Notes under the pieces: model-generated
The model's database searches: none
What the model was told of the DNA's origin: nothing
Seen by the model: the letters and a program-made list of their open reading frames with translations, nothing else
Shown: in pieces, positions 1 to 7,737 of the stretch
How the letters are laid out: each line of letters opens with the position of its first letter
Position numbering within the stretch: the first letter of the stretch is position 1
Assembly (NCBI GenBank): GCA_004553095.1
Contig: SFMJ01000047.1
Location: forward strand, 1-10,448
From: Bacteroidales bacterium
GTDB lineage: Bacteria > Bacteroidota > Bacteroidia > Bacteroidales > Muribaculaceae
Direction: 5' to 3'
DNA: 10,448 bases
Made by a program: the position numbers and the translations under genes

Positions 1-68
1 TCAAGAAATATCTTACACTCGATCCTAACAACACCGATGTAAGAGACTACGTATCGAAGCTGAAATAA
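1..68 (+). CDS. C-terminal end of an upstream protein, probably TPR-repeat
   Basis: Only the last 21 complete codons are present. They end in TAA at 66-68 and the gene continues off the left edge. The visible peptide, KKYLTLDPNNTDVRDYVSKLK, has the feel of a final tetratricopeptide repeat: the helix-turn 'YLxLDPNN' followed by a short amphipathic helix is the usual way Bacteroidales TPR proteins end. That is pattern recognition on a very short piece, so the family call is tentative, while the reading frame and stop codon are clear. It is separated from nqrA by a terminator and a new promoter, so it is not part of the nqr operon. Confidence 0.55.
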   Translation, partial: KKYLTLDPNNTDVRDYVSKLK

Positions 69-89
69 GCCTCCTATCGAGGTAAGTAA

Positions 90-128
90 AAGGAGTTGCA
101 CTCTACCAAAAAGAGGGTGCAACTCCTT
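90..128 (+). terminator. Hairpin terminator after the upstream gene
   Basis: A 15-bp stem pairs 90-104 with 114-128, with a single G-U pair (102/116), around a 9-nt A-rich loop (105-113). It begins 21 nt after the stop codon of the upstream gene. The 3' tail (GATTTATCC) is only weakly U-rich, so it is not a textbook poly-U terminator. The long perfect stem between one gene's stop and the next promoter makes termination the most likely role. Confidence 0.8.
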
Positions 129-176
129 GATTTATCCATATAGGGAGGAAAAGGGGATAAGAATGGAGGGATAAAA

Positions 177-208
177 TTTGCACAACTTGACTATTTTATA
201 TATTTTTG
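177..208 (+). promoter_or_regulatory. Bacteroidetes-type promoter of the nqr operon
   Basis: TTTG at 177-180 is followed after exactly 20 nt by TATTTTTG at 201-208, an exact match to TAnnTTTG. This is the -33/-7 arrangement recognised by the Bacteroidetes primary sigma factor. Transcription would start at about 212-214, leaving a 5' leader of only about 20 nt before the nqrA ATG at 234. It lies downstream of the hairpin at 90-128, as expected for an independent operon promoter. Confidence 0.75.
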
Positions 209-233
209 CGTATTAATCCCAAAAGGATAAAAG

Positions 234-1568
234 ATGAATAAGGTAATCAAGGTAAAGAAAGGCTTAGACATACCATTGATGGGAATGGTAGAAGAAACGT
301 CTATAGCAGAGCGCCAAGCAGGCAGGATTGGCATCTCACCTGAAGACTATCCCGGCTACACATGGAAAGTAGCAGTAAAAGCCGGAGATATAGTGAAGCG
401 AGGAGATGCCATATTATATGCCAAAGAGGATGAGCGAGTGAGTCTCACCTCGCCTGTGGCGGGAGAAATAGATACAGTGGCACGAGGAGCGCGCCGCCGG
501 ATTGAGTATGTTAGCATTAAGGCATCGGCATCGCAAGAGCAGCGCGACTTTGGCGAAATGAAGACAACGGCAGAACGAGAAGAGATGTTGATGCGGAGCG
601 GACTCTTTGCGCTGATCAGACAGCGCCCCTTCGACATAGTGCCATTCAGCGGCATCCGTCCACGCGACATATTCGTGACCGCCTTCGACACAGCCCCCCT
701 CGCATCGGATATGCTGAGAGGTGTGGATCTCAAGGATCTCGAATCGGGTCTGAAATATCTTAAAGAGATGACCGACGGCGAGGTATACCTATCGGTGAAA
801 GGAGGCTCAGGCATAGAGAGTAATTTCGCACAAGTAGTGGAATTTGCAGGGCCCCATCCGGCAGGATTGGTCGGCACTCAGATAGCCGCCATATCTCCGA
901 TCAATAAGGGAGAATATGTGTGGACACTCGATGCAGTGACCGCTGCACGCATCGGCAAATTTTTCACAACAAAGATATTGGATTTCAGCACGATAGTAGC
1001 GCTGACCGGGGAAGATATAGCGAAGCCCAAGTTGGTGAAGACTACGATCGGCGCCGAATTGTCGACCCTGCTCAAAGGAGAGATCAAAGCCGGCGAGAGC
1101 AAAAAACGAGTAATCTCGGGCAATGTACTGACCGGCAAGCAAGTGGATCCGGAAGCAGGATTCTTGGGTATACCCTACCGTCAGATTACAGTGATCGACG
1201 AGGGAGACCAGGCAGATGAATTTATGGGATGGGCATCACTCAACCCCAAGAAATATAGTGTAAGTCGCACCTTCCCGGCATTTATCTTCGGGCTTAAAAA
1301 ACCATATTACTTCGACTCTCGTATCAAGGGTGGTCATCGTGCGGTGATCATGACCGGAGAATATGACAAAGTCTTCCCGATGGATATCTATGTGGAATAT
1401 CTGATCAAGGCGATTATCGCCAAGGATATAGATAAGATGGAGCAACTTGGCATCTATGAAGTAGCACCCGAAGACTTCGCATTGGCAGAATTTGTCGACA
1501 CCTCAAAGTTGGAATTGCAGAAGATAGTAAGAGAAGGACTCGACTATCTGCGCAAAGAGACCATCTGA
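234..1568 (+). CDS. nqrA: Na+-translocating NADH:quinone oxidoreductase subunit A
   Basis: This is the 444-residue NqrA subunit of Na+-NQR, a respiratory pump that oxidises NADH, reduces quinone (menaquinone in Bacteroidales) and exports Na+. NqrA is the largely soluble cytoplasmic subunit; it sits against NqrB and has been implicated in quinone binding. The N-terminus, with KKGLDIPLMG at residues 9-18, is the family signature, and the length matches the usual 445-450. No membrane segment is evident. It is the first gene of nqrABCDEF, which separates the complex from the related Rnf complexes: those have RnfC instead of NqrA. The ATG at 234 lies about 20 nt after the predicted transcription start and has no Shine-Dalgarno sequence, normal for this phylum. 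The 109-nt gap to nqrB is the largest within the operon. Identification is from sequence likeness plus operon context and is firm. Confidence 0.96.
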   Translation: MNKVIKVKKGLDIPLMGMVEETSIAERQAGRIGISPEDYPGYTWKVAVKAGDIVKRGDAILYAKEDERVSLTSPVAGEIDTVARGARRRIEYVSIKASASQEQRDFGEMKTTAEREEMLMRSGLFALIRQRPFDIVPFSGIRPRDIFVTAFDTAPLASDMLRGVDLKDLESGLKYLKEMTDGEVYLSVKGGSGIESNFAQVVEFAGPHPAGLVGTQIAAISPINKGEYVWTLDAVTAARIGKFFTTKILDFSTIVALTGEDIAKPKLVKTTIGAELSTLLKGEIKAGESKKRVISGNVLTGKQVDPEAGFLGIPYRQITVIDEGDQADEFMGWASLNPKKYSVSRTFPAFIFGLKKPYYFDSRIKGGHRAVIMTGEYDKVFPMDIYVEYLIKAIIAKDIDKMEQLGIYEVAPEDFALAEFVDTSKLELQKIVREGLDYLRKETI

Positions 1569-1677
1569 TCGGCTTCGACAGAGTCGACAATACGAAAATA
1601 AAACCAAGGAGCGAGAAAGTTTCAACAATAGAGGAAACAATTCTTAAAGACAAGAATAACAAAAAAGATCCAATACA

Positions 1678-2871
1678 GTGAAAGGATTAAAAAGAAAAAT
1701 CGACAAGATAAAGCCGCAATTTGAGAAAGGTGGCAGATTTGAGAAACTGCAATCTGTATTTGACGGCTTCTATACCTTCCTTTACACGCCGAATGAGACA
1801 TCGCGGAGTGGCGTACACATCCATGATGCCAATGACTCGAAGCGCACGATGATCACGGTAATTATCGCGTTGCTTCCCTGCTGTTTGTTCGGTATGTGGA
1901 ACATCGGATTGCAACACTACATGGCGATCGGCGATGCTGATCAAGGGCTCTTCAAACTCTTCTTCTATGGGTTGTGGGCAGTGTTGCCACAGATACTTAC
2001 CGCCTATATCGTGGGCTTGGGTATCGAGTTTATCGTAGCTCAGATCCGAGGTCATGAGATCCAAGAGGGATTCTTGGTGTCGGGATTGATTATACCGATG
2101 ATATGCCCGGTGGATACCCCCTGGTGGATGTTAGCCGTAGCGGTGGCATTTGCAGTGATTTTTGCCAAGGAGGTGTTTGGCGGCACAGGCTATAACTTTC
2201 TGAATGTTGCGTTGGTGACACGCGCCTTCCTCTTCTTCAGCTATCCGTCGAAGATGAGTGGCGACTCTGTGTTCGTAAGACTTGGCAACGGAGTTCCGGT
2301 GGATGCCTACTCGGGTGCTACCCCCTTAGGACAGATAGCCTCGAGTGGTGATGCCACGGCGACGATGACCGACATCTTGGGCAATCCGCTGAGCATGAGC
2401 GACATATTCTTCGGTTTTTATCCCGGTTCATGGGGAGAGACCTCTACCCTATGCATTCTGATCGGCGCAGCGATCCTTTTGGTGACCGGCATTGCCAATT
2501 GGCGCATAATGCTATCGGGAGTGTTGGGAGCCGTGGTAATGTCGGTGATCGCCAACACCTGGGCGAGTCCCCTATATCCGGCCTCCTATCTGAGTCCGAT
2601 AGAGCAAATCTGCTTGGGCGGCTTTATGTTTGCCATCGTGTTCATGGCCACAGATCCGGTGACAGCGAGTCACACGAACGTAGGTAAATATATCTATGGA
2701 GCGCTGATCGGTGTAATGGCGATCTTGATCCGTGTCTACAATCCCGGCTTCCCGGAGGGAGCGATGTTGGCAGTCTTGCTGATGAACTGCTTTGCGCCGC
2801 TGATCGACCACTGTGTGGTGAGCGTAAACATCAAGCGACGTATGAACCGACAGAAAGTAAAGAACCAATAA
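1678..2871 (+). CDS. nqrB: Na+-translocating NADH:quinone oxidoreductase subunit B
   Basis: NqrB (397 aa) is the main membrane subunit of Na+-NQR. It carries a covalent FMN and riboflavin and forms much of the quinone and Na+ path. The flavinylation motif is canonical: D-A-Y-S-G-A-T at residues 209-215, with Thr215 as the FMN acceptor. The N-terminal stretch SGVHIHDANDSKRTM (residues 44-58) is a family hallmark, followed by about ten hydrophobic segments from residue 58 to about 383. The protein belongs to the NqrB/RnfD family. It starts at GTG (1678): the frame has a stop at 1657-1659 and no ATG in between, and the first residues (KGLKRKIDKIKP) align with the usual NqrB N-terminus, so GTG is very likely the true start. 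nqrC follows after 12 nt. Confidence 0.96.
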   Translation: MKGLKRKIDKIKPQFEKGGRFEKLQSVFDGFYTFLYTPNETSRSGVHIHDANDSKRTMITVIIALLPCCLFGMWNIGLQHYMAIGDADQGLFKLFFYGLWAVLPQILTAYIVGLGIEFIVAQIRGHEIQEGFLVSGLIIPMICPVDTPWWMLAVAVAFAVIFAKEVFGGTGYNFLNVALVTRAFLFFSYPSKMSGDSVFVRLGNGVPVDAYSGATPLGQIASSGDATATMTDILGNPLSMSDIFFGFYPGSWGETSTLCILIGAAILLVTGIANWRIMLSGVLGAVVMSVIANTWASPLYPASYLSPIEQICLGGFMFAIVFMATDPVTASHTNVGKYIYGALIGVMAILIRVYNPGFPEGAMLAVLLMNCFAPLIDHCVVSVNIKRRMNRQKVKNQ

Positions 2872-2883
2872 AGCCACAAGACG

Positions 2884-3600
2884 ATGAACAGACAGAGCAA
2901 CACATATACAATAATCTATGCCATCATACTTGTGGTGGTGGTGGGAGTAGTCCTCTCGGTGGTATATCAGGGATTACGTCCACAGCAATTGGAAAACATC
3001 TCGAACGACACGAAGCGACAGATCTTGGCAGCAGCGCTGATCACCCCCAAAGAAGGAGAGAGCGTAAGCGACTTGTATGCGAGTCATATACGCGCCTCCT
3101 ATATAGTCAATTCGAAGGGAGAGAAGATGACAGAATCAGTCGATCCCTTCGATGTGAACGTATCGGCGGAGGTAAAGAAGCCGGCCGATGAGCGCATGTT
3201 ACCGGTGTTCGAATGTGAGACGACACAGGGAGTGAAGTATATCGTACCGGTGTATGGCGCGGGTCTTTGGGGTCCGATTTGGGGGTACATAGCGATGGAC
3301 TCAGATGGCAACTCGATTTATGGAGCCTACTTTGCACATCAAGGAGAGACACCGGGACTTGGTGCCGAGATAGAGAAAGAGGCATTCAGCAGTCAATTTG
3401 AGTCGAAGACCCTCTTTGACGATGGAGGCAACTTTACTTCGGTCAAGGTGGTGAAGCGAGGTCAAGAGCCGGCAGAGGGATCATGGGTGCATGCCATCAG
3501 TGGCGGCACGATCACGAGCCAGGGCGTTCAAAAGATGCTTGAGAACTCTTTAGCCCCCTACACTGCATATTTCAAGGGATTAAAAGACAACAAAGAATAA
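2884..3600 (+). CDS. nqrC: Na+-translocating NADH:quinone oxidoreductase subunit C
   Basis: NqrC (238 aa) has one N-terminal membrane helix (about residues 8-28) and a periplasmic FMN-binding domain. It carries the second covalent FMN in the Na+-NQR electron path. Family landmarks are GAGLWGPIWGYIA (residues 125-137), GETPGLGAEI (154-163) and the flavinylation site at the C-terminal end, H-A-I-S-G-G-T-I-T-S (203-212), with Thr209 the expected acceptor. The site differs from the canonical D-x-x-S-G-A-T seen in NqrB of the same operon: Ala is Gly, and the Asp three residues before the Ser is His. Attachment needs ApbE, not found in this window. The gene begins 12 nt after nqrB and ends 22 nt before nqrD. 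Confidence 0.95.
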   Translation: MNRQSNTYTIIYAIILVVVVGVVLSVVYQGLRPQQLENISNDTKRQILAAALITPKEGESVSDLYASHIRASYIVNSKGEKMTESVDPFDVNVSAEVKKPADERMLPVFECETTQGVKYIVPVYGAGLWGPIWGYIAMDSDGNSIYGAYFAHQGETPGLGAEIEKEAFSSQFESKTLFDDGGNFTSVKVVKRGQEPAEGSWVHAISGGTITSQGVQKMLENSLAPYTAYFKGLKDNKE

Positions 3601-3622
3601 CACGAGATAATAAGTTAGAGAA

Positions 3623-4243
3623 ATGAACCGGAAAAAGACATTTCTACCGCTCTTCAACCCGCTATCGAAGGATAATCCGGTGATAGTGCAAGTGTTGGGT
3701 ATATGTTCGGCATTGGCAGTGACGGCGAAGATGGAGCCGGCATTGGTGATGACGATATCTGTGACCGCCGTATTAGCGTTATCGAATGTGATCATCTCCT
3801 TATTGCGCAACACGATACCATCGTCGATCCGCATCATCGTGCAGCTTGTGGTGGTAGCGGCATTGGTAGTGATCGTGGATCAAGTGCTGAAGGCATGGAA
3901 CTATGAGGTGTCGAAGGCGCTCTCGGTGTTCATCGGACTGATCATCACCAACTGTATCATCATGGGCCGTTTGGAGGCATTCGGATTGAACAACCGACCC
4001 TGGGCATCCTTCTTGGATGGCGTGGGCAACGGCTTGGGCTATGGCATAATCTTGATCATCGTCTCCTTCTTCCGCGAATTATTAGGAAGCGGCACCCTGT
4101 TCGGATGCACCGTTATACCGCAGAGTTGGTATGAAGCGGGCTATATGAACAATGGCTTGATGATCCTGCCGCCGATGGCGCTGATAGTAGTGGCATGCAT
4201 AATATGGGCACATCGATCGATCAACAAAGATCTACAAGAATAA
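3623..4243 (+). CDS. nqrD: Na+-translocating NADH:quinone oxidoreductase subunit D
   Basis: NqrD (206 aa) is a six-helix integral membrane subunit, homologous to NqrE and to RnfE/RnfA. The two subunits form an inverted pair with an iron-sulfur centre between them. The two conserved cysteines that contribute to this centre are visible: Cys28 in the first helix (VLGICSALAV) and Cys111 in the middle of the protein (LIITNCIIMGRLEAF). The signature NGLGYGIILIIVSFFRELLG (residues 136-155) is typical. Length agrees with the usual 205-210. It lies 22 nt after nqrC and 10 nt before nqrE, in the standard order. Confidence 0.96.
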   Translation: MNRKKTFLPLFNPLSKDNPVIVQVLGICSALAVTAKMEPALVMTISVTAVLALSNVIISLLRNTIPSSIRIIVQLVVVAALVVIVDQVLKAWNYEVSKALSVFIGLIITNCIIMGRLEAFGLNNRPWASFLDGVGNGLGYGIILIIVSFFRELLGSGTLFGCTVIPQSWYEAGYMNNGLMILPPMALIVVACIIWAHRSINKDLQE

Positions 4244-4253
4244 AAGAGGAATT

Positions 4254-4868
4254 ATGGAAAATTTAAATCTCTTTATAAAGTCGATCTTTATCGACAATAT
4301 GATATTTGCCTACTTCTTGGGCATGTGTTCATTCTTGGCAGTGTCGAAGAATGTAAAGACGGCCTTTGGACTTGGCATAGCAGTGACGTTCGTATTGATG
4401 ATCGCCCTGCCGGTGTGCTGGTGTATCAATCATTATATATTGGAGCCGGGAGCGTTGGTATGGCTTGGCGCGGAATATGCCGAGACCGACTTATCGTTCT
4501 TGGGTTTGATCATGTTCATCGCGGTGATAGCTGCCTTGGTTCAGATTTTGGAGATGGTGATCGAGAAATATAGCCCCGGGCTCTACAACTCGCTTGGAAT
4601 CTTCTTGCCGTTGATAGCGGTGAACTGTGCGATACTTGGAGCCGTTCTCTTCATGCAGCAGCGTGAATTTGCGAGTGCCTGGACGTCGACGGTATATGGC
4701 GTAGGGTCCGGCATCGGTTGGCTACTTGCCATCACCTGCTTGGCAGCGATTCGCGAGCGACTGAACGTGGAGGTAGTGCCCAAGCCCTTGCGCGGCATCG
4801 GCATCACATTTATAATAACCGGCCTAATGGGAATCGCCTTCATGAGTTTCTTAGGCATCAAACTATAA
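4254..4868 (+). CDS. nqrE: Na+-translocating NADH:quinone oxidoreductase subunit E
   Basis: NqrE (204 aa) is the membrane partner of NqrD, also with six predicted helices. Cys25 (YFLGMCSFLAVSK) and Cys125 (IAVNCAILGAVLF) are the conserved pair that, with the NqrD pair, ligates the intramembrane iron-sulfur cluster. Both sit at the positions known from Vibrio NqrE (Cys26 and Cys120) within a few residues. The C-terminal part (IRERLNVEVVPKPLRGIGITFIITGLMGIAFMSF, residues 166-199, read as two adjoining motifs) is family-typical. The start ATG is 10 nt after the nqrD stop and nqrF starts 22 nt downstream, consistent with one transcript. Confidence 0.96.
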   Translation: MENLNLFIKSIFIDNMIFAYFLGMCSFLAVSKNVKTAFGLGIAVTFVLMIALPVCWCINHYILEPGALVWLGAEYAETDLSFLGLIMFIAVIAALVQILEMVIEKYSPGLYNSLGIFLPLIAVNCAILGAVLFMQQREFASAWTSTVYGVGSGIGWLLAITCLAAIRERLNVEVVPKPLRGIGITFIITGLMGIAFMSFLGIKL

Positions 4869-4890
4869 CTTTTCAGAACAATAGAGAGTT

Positions 4891-6183
4891 ATGTCAATAT
4901 TGAATGCAATCTTATGGAACAATGTGTTGGTGGCATCGCTGATCTTTCTGATCATCGTGGTGGTGCTGACGATAATATTACTTCTTGCCAAGTCATGGCT
5001 GGTGAATAGCGGCGAGGTGACAATCTCGATCAATGATGGAGCGAAGTCACTACGCGCATCTGCCGGGAAATCGCTATTGGCGACCCTCAATGACAATGGA
5101 GTGAACCTGGCGAGTGCGTGTGGCGGCAAAGGAAGCTGCGGCCAGTGTAAATGTCAGGTAGTGTCGGGAGGTGGAGACATCTTGCCGACCGAGACGGTGC
5201 ACTTCACACGCAAGCAGGTGAAAGATCACTGGCGCTTAGGATGCCAGGTTAAGGTAAAATCAGACTTGGAAATCAAGGTAGACCCCTCCACCCTCGATGT
5301 CAAGGAGTGGGAATGTGAGGTAATCTCCAATAAGAATGTAGCGACATTCATAAAGGAATTTATCGTTCAACTTCCCCCGGGAGAGCACATGAACTTCATC
5401 CCGGGCAGTTATGCACAGATCCGCATTCCGGCCTACGAGATGGACTATGATAAGGATATCGACAAGAGCCTGATCGGCGAAGAATATCTGCCGGCATGGG
5501 AGAAATTCGGGCTCTTCACACTGAAGGCGAAGAATGATGAAGAGACAGTAAGAGCCTACTCTATGGCGAACTATCCTGAAGAGGGAGATCGGTTTATGCT
5601 GACAGTGCGTATCGCCACTCCCCCATTCAAGCCGAAGCCTGCGGTAGGCTTCCAGGACGTCCCCCCGGGCATAGCCTCAAGTTATATTTTCTCGCTCAAG
5701 CCGGGCGACAAGGTGAGGATGAGTGGTCCTTACGGCGACTTCCACCCCATTGTCGACTCGAAGGCAGAGATGATCTGGGTGGGCGGTGGCGCCGGTATGG
5801 CACCTCTGAGAGCTCAGATCATGTGGATGACCAAGACTCTGAAGACTACAGATCGTGTGATGCACTACTTCTATGGAGCGAGAGCACTGAACGAAGTGTT
5901 CTATCTCGACGATTTCCTGCAGCTTGAGAAGGAATTCCCCAATTTCAAGTTCCACTTGGCATTAGACCGTCCCGACCCGGCAGCCGATGCAGCGGGTGTG
6001 GCTTATACCCCCGGATTCGTGCATAATGTAATGTATGAAACTTATCTGAAGGATCATGATGCTCCGGAAGATATCGAGTACTACATGTGCGGTCCCGGCC
6101 CGATGAGCAACGCAGTGAACAAGATGCTCTATGATCTTGGCGTCGAGCCGGAGAGCATCCACTACGATAATTTCGGAGGTTAA
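4891..6183 (+). CDS. nqrF: Na+-translocating NADH:quinone oxidoreductase subunit F
   Basis: NqrF (430 aa) is the electron-entry subunit of the pump; it oxidises NADH through FAD and passes electrons to a [2Fe-2S] cluster. Order of parts: one N-terminal membrane helix (about residues 12-33); a plant-type ferredoxin domain with ligands Cys77, Cys83, Cys86 and Cys118 (ACGGKGSCGQC ... LGC); an FAD-binding barrel with RAYSMANYPEE (221-231); a nucleotide-binding domain with VGGGAGMAPLRAQI (297-310) and YYMCGPGPM (397-405); and the terminal FGG. Nothing is missing compared with the family (about 405-430 aa). It is the last gene of the operon. No convincing hairpin terminator follows it, so some read-through into glyA is possible. 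Confidence 0.97.
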   Translation: MSILNAILWNNVLVASLIFLIIVVVLTIILLLAKSWLVNSGEVTISINDGAKSLRASAGKSLLATLNDNGVNLASACGGKGSCGQCKCQVVSGGGDILPTETVHFTRKQVKDHWRLGCQVKVKSDLEIKVDPSTLDVKEWECEVISNKNVATFIKEFIVQLPPGEHMNFIPGSYAQIRIPAYEMDYDKDIDKSLIGEEYLPAWEKFGLFTLKAKNDEETVRAYSMANYPEEGDRFMLTVRIATPPFKPKPAVGFQDVPPGIASSYIFSLKPGDKVRMSGPYGDFHPIVDSKAEMIWVGGGAGMAPLRAQIMWMTKTLKTTDRVMHYFYGARALNEVFYLDDFLQLEKEFPNFKFHLALDRPDPAADAAGVAYTPGFVHNVMYETYLKDHDAPEDIEYYMCGPGPMSNAVNKMLYDLGVEPESIHYDNFGG

Positions 6184-6308
6184 TCCTACGGAGTGTGATA
6201 GTGAAGCGATAAGCTTTGTCTATAGGCTTTAAACAAATAGTGTAAACATAAAGTAAAAATAAAAAATCTAAAAACAATAACCAATAAATAAATCTAAACC
6301 ATAGAAAC

Positions 6309-7589
6309 ATGAAAAGAGACAACAAAGTATTCGACATCATCGATCGCGAGCACTTGCGTCAACGTCGTGGCATCGAGTTGATCGCCAGCGAGAACTTCGT
6401 AAGTGACGAAGTGATGCGTGCCATGGGTTCATGCCTTACCAACAAGTATGCCGAGGGTTATCCTGCGAAGCGTTACTATGGCGGTTGCCAGGTAGTAGAC
6501 GAGGCAGAGAATCTTGCCATCGAGCGTGCCAAGGAATTGTTTGGTGCAGAGTGGGCAAATGTACAGCCTCACAGTGGAGCACAAGCCAATATGGCGGTGT
6601 TTATGGCATGTCTGCAGGCAGGCGACACCTTTATGGGTATGGACCTGAGCCATGGTGGCCACTTGAGCCATGGCAGCCCTGTGAACTTCTCGGGATTGAT
6701 GTTCCGTCCGATCAGCTATACAGTAGACAAAGAGACAGGTCGTGTGAACTATGAAGAGATGGAAGAGAAGGCACGTGCGGAGCGTCCTAAACTCATCGTG
6801 GCAGGCGCGAGTGCCTATAGCCGCGAGTGGGATTATGCCCGCATACGCAAACTTGCCGATGAGATCGGCGCCATCTTCATGGTGGATATGGCACACCCTG
6901 CAGGACTTATCGCAGCCGGTCTTCTTGAGAACCCGGTGAAGCATGCCCACATCGTCACCACGACAACACACAAGACCCTTCGCGGTCCTCGTGGCGGTAT
7001 GATCTTGATGGGCAAGGATTTCGACAATCCGTGGGGCAAGACTACACCAAAGGGTGAGATCAAGAAGATGTCAGCACTTCTTGACTCGGCGGTATTCCCC
7101 GGCGTGCAGGGTGGTCCGTTGGAGCATGTGATTGCAGCAAAGGCTGTAGCCTTCGGCGAGGCACTCCAACCTGAATGGAAGGAATATGCCATCCAGGTTA
7201 AGAAGAATGCACAGGCACTGGCTAATGCACTTATCGAGCGTGGCTATAAGATCATCTCTGATGGTACAGACAACCACTGTATGCTCGTGGATCTTCGTCC
7301 GAAGTTCCCCGATATGAGCGGCAAGAAGGCAGAGAGAGTTCTTGTAGAGGCAGATATCACCGCCAACAAGAATATGGTGCCTTACGACACTCGCAGCCCC
7401 TTCTTGACTTCAGGACTTCGTTTTGGCACAGCCGCCATCACTACACGCGGTGCGAAGGAGGATCTGATGGTGAAGATCGCCGACCTGATCGACCGCGTGC
7501 TCTGCAATGCCGACAATGAACAGGAGATCGCCAATGTGAGAAGAGAAGTCAACGATCTGATGAATGACTTCCCGATGTTTGCATGGTAA
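6309..7589 (+). CDS. glyA: Serine hydroxymethyltransferase
   Basis: This cytoplasmic PLP enzyme converts L-serine and tetrahydrofolate to glycine and 5,10-methylenetetrahydrofolate, supplying one-carbon units. At 426 aa it has the normal length. Family motifs are GIELIASENF (21-30), NKYAEGYP (45-52), VQPHSGAQAN (85-94), the PLP-binding block VTTTTHKTLRGPRGG (216-230) with Lys222 as the Schiff-base lysine, and SGLRFGT (368-374) with the substrate-carboxylate Arg371. The ATG at 6309 follows a very A-rich leader and has no Shine-Dalgarno sequence. The 125-nt gap after nqrF has only an imperfect candidate -7 box (AAGCTTTG, 6211-6218) with no good -33 box, so whether glyA has its own promoter cannot be settled by eye. 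It is closed by the terminator at 7607-7650. Confidence 0.97.
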   Translation: MKRDNKVFDIIDREHLRQRRGIELIASENFVSDEVMRAMGSCLTNKYAEGYPAKRYYGGCQVVDEAENLAIERAKELFGAEWANVQPHSGAQANMAVFMACLQAGDTFMGMDLSHGGHLSHGSPVNFSGLMFRPISYTVDKETGRVNYEEMEEKARAERPKLIVAGASAYSREWDYARIRKLADEIGAIFMVDMAHPAGLIAAGLLENPVKHAHIVTTTTHKTLRGPRGGMILMGKDFDNPWGKTTPKGEIKKMSALLDSAVFPGVQGGPLEHVIAAKAVAFGEALQPEWKEYAIQVKKNAQALANALIERGYKIISDGTDNHCMLVDLRPKFPDMSGKKAERVLVEADITANKNMVPYDTRSPFLTSGLRFGTAAITTRGAKEDLMVKIADLIDRVLCNADNEQEIANVRREVNDLMNDFPMFAW

Positions 7590-7606
7590 ACTGACCGAAT
7601 AGAACG

Positions 7607-7650
7607 GGAGTGATGTGTTGCAGACAAAGAAGTGACACATCACTCCTTTT
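7607..7650 (+). terminator. Rho-independent terminator after glyA
   Basis: A 15-bp stem pairs 7607-7621 with 7632-7646, with two consecutive G-U pairs near the loop, around a 10-nt loop (7622-7631). It is followed directly by TTTTC at 7647-7651. It starts 17 nt past the glyA stop codon. Stem length, position and U-tract make this the clearest terminator in the window. Confidence 0.88.
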
Positions 7651-7737
7651 CATTGGATTAGGAATTGGCTACGCAGTCACACCCTAAGACAAAACTTCAG
7701 ATATTATGAATGTGGATGGACCAAGGGATTGAGTGAA

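Noticed and set aside
356..877. Long minus-strand open frame (173 codons) opposite nqrA
   Set aside because: Antisense shadow of nqrA; low-complexity Ser/Arg/Pro-rich translation with no family resemblance, while the plus-strand protein is clearly NqrA.
6184..6308. Possible riboswitch or leader in the nqrF-glyA gap
   Set aside because: Only a 4-5 bp weak hairpin near 6210-6230 and then a long A-rich run; no conserved aptamer pattern (for example glycine or tetrahydrofolate) could be recognised.
6429..6971. 180-codon minus-strand frame opposite glyA, with many Cys and His
   Set aside because: Shadow of glyA; Cys/His content comes from reverse-complemented Ala/Met/Thr codons and no zinc-ribbon spacing is regular.
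7706..7732. Eight-codon frame ATG...TGA just before bioD, overlapping a possible TTG start
   Set aside because: Too short, no regulatory codon pattern such as a run of one amino acid, and the TTG start itself is unlikely for BioD.
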